64,000 nt of DNA from NCBI RefSeq assembly GCF_029892285.1, contig NZ_JARXVM010000002.1:186001-250000 (forward strand). Direction: 5' to 3'. The stretch is from Rhizobium sp. SG_E_25_P2. GTDB taxonomy: Bacteria; Pseudomonadota; Alphaproteobacteria; Rhizobiales; Rhizobiaceae. The position numbers were made by a program, and so were the translations under genes. Below the pieces are notes generated by a model. It was not told the origin of the DNA and did not search any database. It saw only the letters and a list, made by a program, of their open reading frames with translations. Below are positions 30,377-38,642 of the stretch, one piece after another. Position 1 is the first letter of the stretch; every line of letters starts with the position of its first letter.

Positions 30377-31348
30377 ATGGACGTCGATGCACTGGACGCT
30401 TTTCTTAAAATCGCCGAACTTCGGTCGCTGTCGGCCGTCGCCAAGCTCTATGGGCAGCCGAAGTCGACGTTGAGCCTGCGCCTGAAGCAACTTGAAGGCG
30501 AGTTGGGGACGGAGCTGTTCTTGCGTGAAGGACGAGCGCTTGTCTTGACCGAAGCCGGCCAGACCCTGCGCGCCCATGCGGCGGATATCCTCGGCCGCTG
30601 CGAGGCGGCGCGCATGGCGGTCGCCGAAACGCTCGATGACGCCTCTGGCATGTTGCGGATTGGCGCGACCGGCGAGTTCGGCACCGCTTTCTATTCGCAG
30701 ATGCTGTTCGCCTTTCGCCGCCGCTATCCGAAAGTTCAGCTCGATCTCAGTTTCTTCTCGCCCCACACGCTTTATCTGCCGGAGCGGCAGGAAATGATGG
30801 ACGCGATCATTTCCTGGGATGACGGCAATACGGCTCGGGGCGGCGCCGAACAGCTCTGGGCTGACCGTTTCTGCCTTTACGCCAGCCGTGACTATCTCGC
30901 CAGGATGGGGGAACCGACAACGCCGGCAGATCTCGGCAACCACCAGGCGGTGATGTTTCGCCAGCCTTCCGGACCGCAGCCATGGCTTTTGCAGAAAGAC
31001 ACTGAAGTCGCGTCGGTTCTACCGCGTTGCGACCTCTTCGCCAATGAATATTGGACCGTGAAGTATTTCGCGGTCGCCGGCGAGGGCATCGCCTATCTTC
31101 CTTCCTTTTTCACCCAGATCGAATGCGAACGAGGCGATCTCATGCGCGTGTTGCCGGGATGGGAATCGGCGGCCCAACGCGTGACGCTTCGCGTCATGCG
31201 GCCGAGCGCACTGTCGCGGCGCATGGGCGCTTTCATCGATTTCTGCCGGGACTATTTTTCGCCGGGCTATGTGTTCAACGGCCCGCGCTACTACGTCGAG
31301 ACCATCGTCAATCCCCCCGAAGACACCCCTAGAGGAGACCTGCCATGA
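30377..31348 (+). CDS. LysR family transcriptional regulator
   Basis: A 323-residue LysR-type regulator. The N-terminal winged helix-turn-helix covers about residues 1-60 (DALDAFLKIAELRSLSAVA, then KSTLSLRLKQLEGELGTELF). The effector-binding domain follows (about 88-290). ATGs at 30365 and 30377 are both possible; the second matches the usual LysR N-terminus (MDVDALDAF) and leaves the palindrome at 30355-30370 in the leader. The stop codon overlaps the start of the oxygenase gene (ATGA), and it diverges from the BMP-type importer, so it probably controls both. Confidence 0.9.
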   Translation: MDVDALDAFLKIAELRSLSAVAKLYGQPKSTLSLRLKQLEGELGTELFLREGRALVLTEAGQTLRAHAADILGRCEAARMAVAETLDDASGMLRIGATGEFGTAFYSQMLFAFRRRYPKVQLDLSFFSPHTLYLPERQEMMDAIISWDDGNTARGGAEQLWADRFCLYASRDYLARMGEPTTPADLGNHQAVMFRQPSGPQPWLLQKDTEVASVLPRCDLFANEYWTVKYFAVAGEGIAYLPSFFTQIECERGDLMRVLPGWESAAQRVTLRVMRPSALSRRMGAFIDFCRDYFSPGYVFNGPRYYVETIVNPPEDTPRGDLP

Positions 31349-32397
31349 AAGAACTGCCAACAGGGAACGGCGCGCGCCTGATCAAGGCCGGACTGGACCC
31401 GGTCCGCGTGCCATTCGACCAGATCCCCGTGATCGATCTCGAGGCCATGTTCAGCGGCGACGCAGAGGCCAAGGCGGCCCTTGCCGAAAGCCTGCGCAAG
31501 GCCTGCACCGAAGTGGGCTTTCTCTACATCAAGAACCACCACTTCCCGAAACACGTGCTGGAGGCGGCGTTTGCCGAAGCCGAGCGCTATTTCGCCCAGT
31601 CTGACGAAGACAAGATGCAGGCGCATGTGTCCAAATCCACCAATCTGCGCGGCTATGCCGCCATGCTGGAGGAAAACACCGATCCCACCGCGCGCGGCGA
31701 TCTGCATGAATCCTTCGATATCGCGCTCGAAGTGCCGGCCGACGATCCCGACGTCCTGGCCGGCAAGGTGCTTTATGGCCCCAATCAGTGGCCGGAAAAT
31801 CGGCCCGCCTTCCGCCATGCGCTGGAAACCTATCATGCCGAAATGATCAAGCTCAGCCATCATCTCCTGCATGCCTTCGCGCTGGCGCTCGGGCTTGAGG
31901 AAACCTATTTCGACGCCATGGTGACCAAGCCGCTCGCGACATTGCGGGTTCTGCATTATCCGCCGCAATTCGGCGAGATCGACGAACGCCAGATCGGCAT
32001 CGGCGCGCATTCCGACTATGAATGCTTCACTATCCTCGCCCAGCAGGTGGGTATTCCCGCGCTTCAGGTGCTGAACGCCGCCGGCGAATGGATCGCAGCC
32101 GACCCGATGGAGGATTGCTTCGTGGTCAATGTCGGCGATCAGATGGCGCGCTGGACCAACGACCTGTTCGCCTCCACCGTCCACCGGGCCATCAATCGCT
32201 CGGGCAAGGAGCGCTATTCGATCCCGTTCTTCTTCGGGCCGAATTACGACACGATCGTCGAGGTCCTGCCGAGCTGTGTCGACGAGGCGCATCCCGCCAA
32301 ATATCCGCCGATCAGTTCTGGCGATTATGTCAACGGTCGCTTCACCGCGACGTTTGCGAGCTATGCCAGCCAGCAGCAGGATGCGCCTGCCGTTTAA
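31345..32397 (+). CDS. 2-oxoglutarate/Fe(II) oxygenase, isopenicillin N synthase family
   Basis: A 350-residue non-heme iron oxygenase. The N-terminal DIOX_N part (about 25-140, with VPFDQIPVIDL and CTEVGFLYIKNH) precedes the jelly-roll core. The iron ligands are His222, Asp224 (GAHSDYE) and His280 (STVHRAIN); Arg290 and Ser292 (RYS) are where 2-oxoglutarate would bind. Bacterial relatives oxidise small heterocycles or remain uncharacterised. The gene is translationally coupled to the LysR regulator and adjoins a nucleoside-type importer, so an imported purine-, pyrimidine- or similar compound is a plausible substrate. The exact reaction is unknown. Confidence 0.88.
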   Translation: MKELPTGNGARLIKAGLDPVRVPFDQIPVIDLEAMFSGDAEAKAALAESLRKACTEVGFLYIKNHHFPKHVLEAAFAEAERYFAQSDEDKMQAHVSKSTNLRGYAAMLEENTDPTARGDLHESFDIALEVPADDPDVLAGKVLYGPNQWPENRPAFRHALETYHAEMIKLSHHLLHAFALALGLEETYFDAMVTKPLATLRVLHYPPQFGEIDERQIGIGAHSDYECFTILAQQVGIPALQVLNAAGEWIAADPMEDCFVVNVGDQMARWTNDLFASTVHRAINRSGKERYSIPFFFGPNYDTIVEVLPSCVDEAHPAKYPPISSGDYVNGRFTATFASYASQQQDAPAV

Positions 32398-32569
32398 CGA
32401 TCCGAGAGCCCATCCCGCGTGTTCTCACAAGGGGTCGCAGCAATGCGGCCCCGATTTGCATCAATCATCGCGATCCCAATCGACCTCATCGTCATCTTTC
32501 ATTGTCCGATGGGTCGATATTTATGTGGCCAGTTCACCGGGGAGACAAAAATAACCTCGCATCACGCTG

Positions 32570-33412
32570 TCAGCGCGACAGCCAGTCAGATGCCCCTTGG
32601 CGATAAAGGCGGGGTGAGACTGCGGTATGATTGCGGAAAAAGCGGCTGAAGTGTGCGGGGTCGGAAAAGCCGAGGCTGCTCGCGGCGACGCTGAGCGAGT
32701 CCTGTGACACCACCGTCAGGCGAATGGCTTGCTCAAGCCGGACGACATTCTGGAACAGGCCTGGCGACATTCCCGTGCAGGCCTTGAATTGTCGGAAAAA
32801 ATTGGCGCGGCTCATGCCGATTTCGGCGACGATCGCGTCGATTTTGTCAAAATCGCCATGGTTCTGTTGAAAGAGCCTGACCGCCTTGCGGATCCGCCAG
32901 TCAAACAGCTGAGGTCGTCCAAACCTGCTCGCGGCATTGTTCACGGGATGAGTCTTATGGATGGTCGAGAGAACGAGTTGGGCCAGCAGGACCTCCATCT
33001 CATTGCGAGAAGGAGCGCCGCCGTTCAGGCAATCGACTGCAGCCATCAGAATATGGTAAGTCTCGCGCGACACATGGCCCGAACTCGATTTGAAGAAATC
33101 GAGCGGATTTAAATCCGCGCCGTCGGAATTCAGCGCCGCCAGCCAGTCGGATTCGATATAGAGCGCGAGGATCTGCGTTGGCGGCTGACCGGGCCGGAAA
33201 ACAAATTCATGCGGCCGCCAGGCGTCCACCAGAACCACTGAATCGTCGGTAAGCGGGGCGGGCGCGTCGTCGACGATGAAATGCGAATTTGCCCCGCCGA
33301 CCTTGAACAGCATATGGCAATGGGGATGTGCATGACGCACGAGGCAATGTCCGAGTTCGACAAGCGCAACTCGACCAAAACTTCCCAACATGACACGTAC
33401 AGCCGAGGTCAT
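32570..33412 (-). CDS. AraC family transcriptional regulator
   Basis: A 280-residue regulator. A cupin-like N-terminal sensing domain (HAHPHCHMLFKVGG, about residues 25-140) is followed by an AraC double helix-turn-helix (about 180-275: IVAEIGMSRANFFRQFKACTG, then AASSLGFSDPAHFSRFFRNH). Starts at 33517 and 33412 are in frame; the second is chosen because it gives a normal cupin N-terminus. It is divergent from an IclR regulator. The 172 bp downstream (32398-32569) separate it from the convergent oxygenase gene and hold no gene. The target is unknown. Confidence 0.87.
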   Translation of the reverse strand: MTSAVRVMLGSFGRVALVELGHCLVRHAHPHCHMLFKVGGANSHFIVDDAPAPLTDDSVVLVDAWRPHEFVFRPGQPPTQILALYIESDWLAALNSDGADLNPLDFFKSSSGHVSRETYHILMAAVDCLNGGAPSRNEMEVLLAQLVLSTIHKTHPVNNAASRFGRPQLFDWRIRKAVRLFQQNHGDFDKIDAIVAEIGMSRANFFRQFKACTGMSPGLFQNVVRLEQAIRLTVVSQDSLSVAASSLGFSDPAHFSRFFRNHTAVSPRLYRQGASDWLSR

Positions 33413-33543
33413 GATCGCACTATACAGAAGTCCGCAGTTTGAAAAAGGGCAGAACCCCCACGAGCGATGAAGTCGTGAATTGACTTGCCGTGGGTGTGAA
33501 GCGATACGATAGCGCACGGCGCAAGATATGTGGGAGAAGCCAG

Positions 33544-34326
33544 TTGGAGGAAGACGAGTCCGCGCGACTGAGGCTGGTTCCCGCCGTGGAGCGCGCCTCC
33601 ATCATTCTTGATATCGTGGCGGCCTCCAAGCGTTATCCCACCATTTCCGATCTCGCGCGAGAAACATCGCTGCCCAAAAGCACGGTGCATGGGCTGTGCA
33701 CCACGCTTGCGCATCTCGGCCTGCTGATCCGTCGGCCGGACCAGACATTCGTTCTCGGTCCGCATCTGCTCAAATGGTCGAACGCCTTTGAACGGCAGAC
33801 CGATGTCGCTGCGGAGTTTGCCGCGCTTTGGGATCAGTCGGACAGTTTTCAGGATGCGGTGGTGTCGCTGTGCATTCTCGACGAGATGGATGTGGTGTTC
33901 ATCGCCGCGCGACAAAGAAGCGCCCTTGAGCGCTTCGTGGTTCGCCCGGGCATGCGGCTGCCGGCCGCTTTTTGCGCCGCTGGTAAGGCGATGATCGCGC
34001 GTTGGAGCGATCACGACATCGCCAGGGCCTTCATATCGTTTCCTCCGCCCTTGACCGAACGCTCGGTGGCTGATGTCGGCGGCTTGCTGAATGAAGTGAA
34101 GTCTATTCGCGCCGATGGCGTGGCCATCGAGATCGGCCAGTGCCAGCGAGGCGTGACCAATTTCGGCGCCGCGGTGCTCAACTCGCTCAATCGCACGGTC
34201 GCCGCAGTGCTCGTCAGCATCGATTCGGAAGACCTCGGACCCGCCGCCATCGAGAGCGGCTGCGCCAATGCCCGCGATTTGGCCACGCGGCTTTCGCTGC
34301 GGCTTGGCGCTGAAGTTTCCGGCTGA
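33544..34326 (+). CDS. IclR family transcriptional regulator (first)
   Basis: A 260-residue IclR regulator: winged helix-turn-helix at about 10-70 (VPAVERASIILDIVAAS, then KSTVHGLCTTLAHLGLL) and a GAF-like effector domain (about 85-255, with VRPGMRLPAAFCAAGKAM). A TTG at 33544 preceded by GGGAG at proper spacing is preferred; a GTG at 33490 is also in frame and would add 18 residues. It is closely similar over its length to the second IclR regulator (35366-36241). It stands divergent from the AraC gene and convergent with an alpha/beta-hydrolase gene. Confidence 0.85.
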   Translation: MEEDESARLRLVPAVERASIILDIVAASKRYPTISDLARETSLPKSTVHGLCTTLAHLGLLIRRPDQTFVLGPHLLKWSNAFERQTDVAAEFAALWDQSDSFQDAVVSLCILDEMDVVFIAARQRSALERFVVRPGMRLPAAFCAAGKAMIARWSDHDIARAFISFPPPLTERSVADVGGLLNEVKSIRADGVAIEIGQCQRGVTNFGAAVLNSLNRTVAAVLVSIDSEDLGPAAIESGCANARDLATRLSLRLGAEVSG

Positions 34327-34370
34327 AACATACGCTTTTTCACTTTGAATTTTCAGCACGCGGTTTCGCA

Positions 34371-35237
34371 TCAACTTGCCGCGCGGGTTTGAAGCCGCCC
34401 GCTCCCGCGCTTGCAGTCGGCATCCTGCAAATGGCCGCAAATCAGGTCGAGCACCATGTCGGTGCTGTCATGCTGGGGAAAGTGACCGTCCTTGCGCAAG
34501 ATCACCCATTTCATCGGACCCCGCACACGCGTCGACAGCGCGGACATCTGGTGCTGTGCGCCATCGTCTTTCAGACCCTGCACCATCAGCAGCGGCGCGT
34601 CCAGCCCGGCGAGTCCGCCGAGAACATGGTCCGGATTGGCCGCGAGCGTTTCCTGCGCGGCGATCCAGCAGCGCAGGGCAAGGTCTGTGTCGCGATGTTC
34701 GGCTCCGAGTCGATGGACCTCGTCGATGTGATTGTGATCCGCGAAATGGGCGCCGGTCTGCTCGACCGGCCGATGATCGGCGTGGACCTGCGGCGAGATC
34801 GCAACGATGCTCTCCACCTTCAGTGGATTGGCGCAGGCAAACAACATCGCTACGGCGGCGCCGTCGCTATGCGCCACCAGGTCCGCCGTGACGATGTCGA
34901 GGGCGCGCATGATGGCGGGCAGAACCCGCAGGGCCTCGTGAGCAAGGAGCGCGGACGGCTCCACGCCCTGGCTGATCGGACTCCTGCCGCGACCGGGCCG
35001 TGAATAGGCGACGATGCGGCGTCCGGGATAGCGTGCTTCCAGCCCTTCGGCGATTTCCTCGAAAGACTCCAGGCTGCCGAGGCCATGCGTGATCAGGATG
35101 ACCGCACGGCCGGCGGTCTTGCCGATATCCAGCAGGTCGATATTGCCCATATCGGTCGTCACGATCCGTCGCCGCAATTCGCGCGGTCTCGCCACGCGCG
35201 CAGCCGTCGTGCTCAGGTCTTGTCTGAAACAAAGCAT
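34371..35237 (-). CDS. Alpha/beta-hydrolase
   Basis: A 288-residue hydrolase. The strand-turn-helix ILITHGLGSLESF carries the oxyanion-loop HG, the nucleophile elbow is AHSDG (Ser in an A-x-S-x-G variant of the usual G-x-S-x-G), the acid is probably in QGLKDD and the catalytic His in DGHFPQHD. The substrate is unknown; esters, lactones and C-C bonds are all possible in this family. The ATG at 35237 has a strong GGGAGGGG site. It follows the second IclR gene on the same strand at 128 bp, so the two may be co-transcribed. No signal peptide is seen. Confidence 0.85.
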   Translation of the reverse strand: MLCFRQDLSTTAARVARPRELRRRIVTTDMGNIDLLDIGKTAGRAVILITHGLGSLESFEEIAEGLEARYPGRRIVAYSRPGRGRSPISQGVEPSALLAHEALRVLPAIMRALDIVTADLVAHSDGAAVAMLFACANPLKVESIVAISPQVHADHRPVEQTGAHFADHNHIDEVHRLGAEHRDTDLALRCWIAAQETLAANPDHVLGGLAGLDAPLLMVQGLKDDGAQHQMSALSTRVRGPMKWVILRKDGHFPQHDSTDMVLDLICGHLQDADCKRGSGRLQTRAAS

Positions 35238-35365
35238 TGATCCCCTCCCAAGGCCAAGGCCTGCGTTGTCCTTCCTCATGTGGACTTACCCAAACCCTTG
35301 GCGATGATGGCATTATCAGCGGGGCGTGATAAGCCCTCTGGCCCGCCTCAACTTGCCCCAGAATC

Positions 35366-36241
35366 TCATTTTTGTAGGGGGAGGGCGGGGCCGGCGCGTC
35401 CCGTGTTGCCGGTGGCTGACAGATCCGCCCCCATGCGATGGGAAAGCCGGGCCGCCATGCGCGTCACATTGTCGATGATCGCGGTGCGATCGGTCATCGC
35501 GTTCGCATCCAAAGAGAGGCTGACGGCCACGCCCGCAATCGGCCGGTTGCTTCCATCCAGCACGGCTGCGCCATAGCAGACCATGCCTTCGGCGACCTGC
35601 TCCTCATCGCAACTATAGCCGTCCCGCCTGATGTCGCGCAGTTCTCCGAGCAGTTCGTCGATGCTGCGGATGCTGCGAGCCGTTCGCGGTTCTGGCAGGC
35701 CAGGGGCATAAAGCCGACGGATTTCATAGTCGCTCATATGGCTTAGAAACGCCTTGCCCGTGGCGGTGAAAGCGGCGGGCAGGCGCATACCCACCCTGAA
35801 TTCAAGGGAGGAGCGGGCGCGCTCGTTGTTGCGCGCGGCGATATAGACCACCTCCGCCCCGTCCTGCACGGTGAGGGTTATGGTGGCGCCCGGCAAACCG
35901 GTTTCGTGATCCCATATGGCCGCGAATTCGGTCGCGACATCCGATTGCAGCGCAAAGGCGTTCGACCAGCGTATGACATGGGGGCCGAGCTGGAAGGTTT
36001 GGTCGCTGCGCCGGATCAGAAGCTCCAGATTGACCAGTGTTTGGCACAATGAATGCACGCTGGAGCGGGCGATCTTCAATTCCCGAGACAGATCGGACAG
36101 GCTGAGAAAGCTCTTGGAGCGCGCCACCATGTCCAGGATGCGTGCGCCTCGTTCCAGCGCCGGCGATTGCTGAGTCTTGGTTTCCCTTGAAGCCATGAAG
36201 CGATCCGCAAATTCGATGAGCATCATTTTTCTTCTTGACAT
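35366..36241 (-). CDS. IclR family transcriptional regulator (second)
   Basis: A 291-residue IclR regulator: helix-turn-helix (SPALERGARILDMVARS, then RSSVHSLCQTLVNLELL) and effector domain with FRVGMRLPAAFTATGKAF. The start could be 36241, 36226 (ATGATG behind AAGAAG) or 36196; the longest is given. It diverges from the long catabolic/transport operon at 36365-50509. The intergenic region has a perfect inverted repeat (36282-36297), so this regulator is the best candidate to control that operon. Confidence 0.87.
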   Translation of the reverse strand: MSRRKMMLIEFADRFMASRETKTQQSPALERGARILDMVARSKSFLSLSDLSRELKIARSSVHSLCQTLVNLELLIRRSDQTFQLGPHVIRWSNAFALQSDVATEFAAIWDHETGLPGATITLTVQDGAEVVYIAARNNERARSSLEFRVGMRLPAAFTATGKAFLSHMSDYEIRRLYAPGLPEPRTARSIRSIDELLGELRDIRRDGYSCDEEQVAEGMVCYGAAVLDGSNRPIAGVAVSLSLDANAMTDRTAIIDNVTRMAARLSHRMGADLSATGNTGRAGPALPLQK

Positions 36242-36281
36242 TCATATAGCTCGCCGACTAGCGTCCAGTCCAGTGAAAACT

Positions 36282-36297
36282 GTTCAGCTAATTGAAC
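36282..36297. promoter_or_regulatory. Candidate IclR operator before the 36-50 kb operon
   Basis: A perfect GTTCA-N6-TGAAC inverted repeat lies in the 123 bp between the divergent IclR gene and the first gene of the long operon. Its place and form suit an IclR-dimer site. It is inferred from position only. Confidence 0.45.
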
Positions 36298-36364
36298 GTG
36301 TATCGGGATATTGGATGTGTGGCGGCTTTCAAGCCCGCATGCGGTGAAAGTGGAGGTTTCAGGC

Positions 36365-36754
36365 ATGGTCATGAGCGTGCGAGACTGGGCTATCCGATTT
36401 GGAGACGCCTCGGATCGAGACCCGACGATCGGCGCCATGGCGCGCTATTTCACCTGCCGATATCTGTGGGACATGGGCGCGGCCAAGGTCATCGTGGATG
36501 TCCGCGACGGCAAGGTGCACAGCATCAACACCGATCCGCAACCGCTCGACGCCTATGATTTCGCTCTCCGGGCCAGCGCCGCCACCTGGCGCGAATTCGC
36601 CAAGGCCGTGCCTGAACCGATGTATCACGGCATCTGGTCGGCCAGCTTTCGCCGCGATCTGAAGATCGAAGGCAACATTCTCGTCATGATGCAGAACCTG
36701 CGCAATTTCACGGTTCAGTTCGAGCTGCTTCGCAAGGTCGGCGTGCCGGTCTGA
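36365..36754 (+). CDS. Small SCP2-like protein
   Basis: A 129-residue protein. After an N-terminal helical part (AMARYFTCRYLWDMGAAK), the segment GKVHSINTDPQPLDAYDFALRAS-type pattern, ATWREFAKAVPEPM, and DLKIEGNILVMMQNLRNF resemble the sterol-carrier-protein-2 fold, where a conserved hydrophobic cavity binds lipids. I infer a lipid- or hydrophobic-ligand carrier; the resemblance is by pattern only. The ATG at 36365 follows GGAGG; frames from 36311 lack that. It begins the long operon and ends 31 bp before the hydrolase gene. Confidence 0.7.
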   Translation: MVMSVRDWAIRFGDASDRDPTIGAMARYFTCRYLWDMGAAKVIVDVRDGKVHSINTDPQPLDAYDFALRASAATWREFAKAVPEPMYHGIWSASFRRDLKIEGNILVMMQNLRNFTVQFELLRKVGVPV

Positions 36755-36785
36755 AGACGTTCCCACACCTACAGGAATCACCGGA

Positions 36786-37634
36786 ATGGCCAAGCACTCT
36801 CCCGTTATCGGTCGTTACGTCACCATCGAGGTGGACGGTTACGAATACAAGGTTTTCTATCTGAGAAACGGCAGCGGCGTACCACTGGTCTGCCAGCACA
36901 CGGCGGGTTGCCACAATCATCAGTGGCGTGGACTTCTCGAGGATGAAGCGATCACCTCCAACTATGACGTAATCGCCTACGACCTCGCCCGGCATGGCAA
37001 ATCCGATCCGCCGCTCAACAAGGAGTGGTGGAAGGAGGAGTATGTGCTGACCGCGCGGCACTATATGAATTTCATCATCACGCTCTGCGATGCGCTGGAG
37101 CTTGATCGTCCGATCTTCATGGGATCCAGCTTCGGCGGTAATGTGGCCCTGCAGCTTGCCCTTCATCACCCAGACAAGTTTCGCGCTGTGATTCCTGTCG
37201 AGGCGGCCGAACATGCGCCCGGATTCTATCTCGATTGGTGGCGCCATCCGCACGCCAATGCGGCCCAGGTCTGCGCGAGCGGCGTCTGGGATCTCATGGC
37301 GCCGCAAAGCCCGGACATGGATCGCTGGCTGACCTGGCATTATTACACACAGGGTTCGGAAGCCTTCAAAGGCGACCTGTTTTTCTATTCCGTCGACCAT
37401 GATCTCAGGGGCAAACTCGGCAATATCGACACCCGCCGCTGCCCGGTGATCATGATGACCGGCGCCTATGACTATCTCACGCCGCCCGAAGCCACCGAAA
37501 ACACCGCCCGTCAAATCCCGGGCGGCATCTACATCGAAATGGAGGATATCGGCCACTTCCCGATGTCAGAAAACTATCCGCTGTTCGCAGTCTATTTGAA
37601 AGAAGCGCTTCGTCTTATTGAAGCCCGCACCTGA
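36786..37634 (+). CDS. Alpha/beta-hydrolase
   Basis: A 282-residue alpha/beta-fold hydrolase. The nucleophile is Ser115 in the elbow GSSFGG; the catalytic acid is in TGAYDYLTPPEA and His in DIGHFPMSENY, both at usual positions. The oxyanion region reads VCQHTAGCHNHQW. No signal peptide is seen. It is related in role, but not closely in sequence, to the hydrolase at 34371. It is the second gene of the operon, followed 28 bp later by the lactonase-like gene. It probably acts on an ester or lactone handled by the same pathway. Confidence 0.87.
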   Translation: MAKHSPVIGRYVTIEVDGYEYKVFYLRNGSGVPLVCQHTAGCHNHQWRGLLEDEAITSNYDVIAYDLARHGKSDPPLNKEWWKEEYVLTARHYMNFIITLCDALELDRPIFMGSSFGGNVALQLALHHPDKFRAVIPVEAAEHAPGFYLDWWRHPHANAAQVCASGVWDLMAPQSPDMDRWLTWHYYTQGSEAFKGDLFFYSVDHDLRGKLGNIDTRRCPVIMMTGAYDYLTPPEATENTARQIPGGIYIEMEDIGHFPMSENYPLFAVYLKEALRLIEART

Positions 37635-37662
37635 AACCGATTCCGAAAGCGGGAACTGAACC

Positions 37663-38598
37663 ATGAAGATCATTGAATTCGACGACAAGGGCCAGCGCAT
37701 CGAAACCGAGGCTTCTGCGTCTTCGCGCTCCGGGGCCGGTTCCTCGCTGGCGCCGCGCCCGAATTTCTCCCCGGCCCCGAAGGAAGCGTCGCGCTCGCGG
37801 CGCAAGTCTTCGGGGATTGAATTGCATATGTTTCAGACCGGAACGCTGAAAACAAAGACCAAATACATCAAGATGAATCAGGGCGAGGATGCGTTCGAAA
37901 TCCCTGTACCCTGGTTTCTGATCAAGCATCCCCAAGGTAATGTGGTGATCGACGGCGGCAATGCCGTGGAGACGGCGATCGACAAGCGCGGCCATTGGGG
38001 CGCGGTGGTCGACGCTTATGATCCGGTCATGTCCGTCGCCGACAACTGCGTCGACCAGCTGAAGATGGTGGATGTGAGCCCGCAGGACGTGCGCTACGTC
38101 GTGCAGTCGCATCTGCATCTCGATCACACCGGCGCGATCGGACGTTTTCCGAAGGCCCAGCATATCGTCCAGCGCAGCGAATATGAATACGCCTTCAAGC
38201 CGCACTGGTTTTCCGCCGGCGCCTATATCCGCGCCGATTTTGATCGTCCTGGTCTCAATTGGAAATTCCTCGGCGGAGAATACACCGACAATTTCGACCT
38301 GTTTGGCGATGGCGTCGTGCGGATGATCTTTACGCCCGGTCATTCGCCCGGTCACCAGTCCTTCCTGATCACGCTGCCGGAAAGCGGACCGATCCTGCTC
38401 ACGATCGACGCCGCCTATACTGTGGATCATTGGGAAAACCGGGCGCTGCCGGGACTGGTCACCTCATCGACGCAGGCCGTGGACTCGGTCGCCAAACTGC
38501 GCCGCATCGCCCATGACGCCAACGCCATGGTCGTGACGGGCCATGATCCGGTGACCTGGCCTGGTTTCCGAAAGTCCCCCCAGGATTTTTATGACTGA
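37663..38598 (+). CDS. Metallo-beta-lactamase-fold hydrolase, N-acyl-homoserine-lactonase-like
   Basis: A 311-residue metallohydrolase. The two-metal site is complete: SHLHLDH (HxHxDH), then GHSPGH, the bridging Asp in TIDAAY and a late His in TGHDP. This is the AttM/AiiA lactonase pattern. The first 13 residues (KIIEFDDKGQRIE) form a tag followed by a 35-residue Ser/Ala/Pro-rich linker before the catalytic domain starts at about residue 52. The same tag occurs at the C-terminus of the ABC ATPase (41672-41728). Lactone ring opening is likely; a signalling role in quorum quenching is possible but the operon suggests catabolism. Confidence 0.87.
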   Translation: MKIIEFDDKGQRIETEASASSRSGAGSSLAPRPNFSPAPKEASRSRRKSSGIELHMFQTGTLKTKTKYIKMNQGEDAFEIPVPWFLIKHPQGNVVIDGGNAVETAIDKRGHWGAVVDAYDPVMSVADNCVDQLKMVDVSPQDVRYVVQSHLHLDHTGAIGRFPKAQHIVQRSEYEYAFKPHWFSAGAYIRADFDRPGLNWKFLGGEYTDNFDLFGDGVVRMIFTPGHSPGHQSFLITLPESGPILLTIDAAYTVDHWENRALPGLVTSSTQAVDSVAKLRRIAHDANAMVVTGHDPVTWPGFRKSPQDFYD

Positions 38599-38642
38599 TC
38601 GCAGGACGGGATCGTCCGTCTTCAACTAGGAGGAGAGTTGGA

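Noticed and set aside
37663-38598. Dedicated quorum-quenching enzyme
   Set aside because: The fold fits lactonases, but the gene lies in a catabolic and transport operon and no quorum-sensing gene is in the window.
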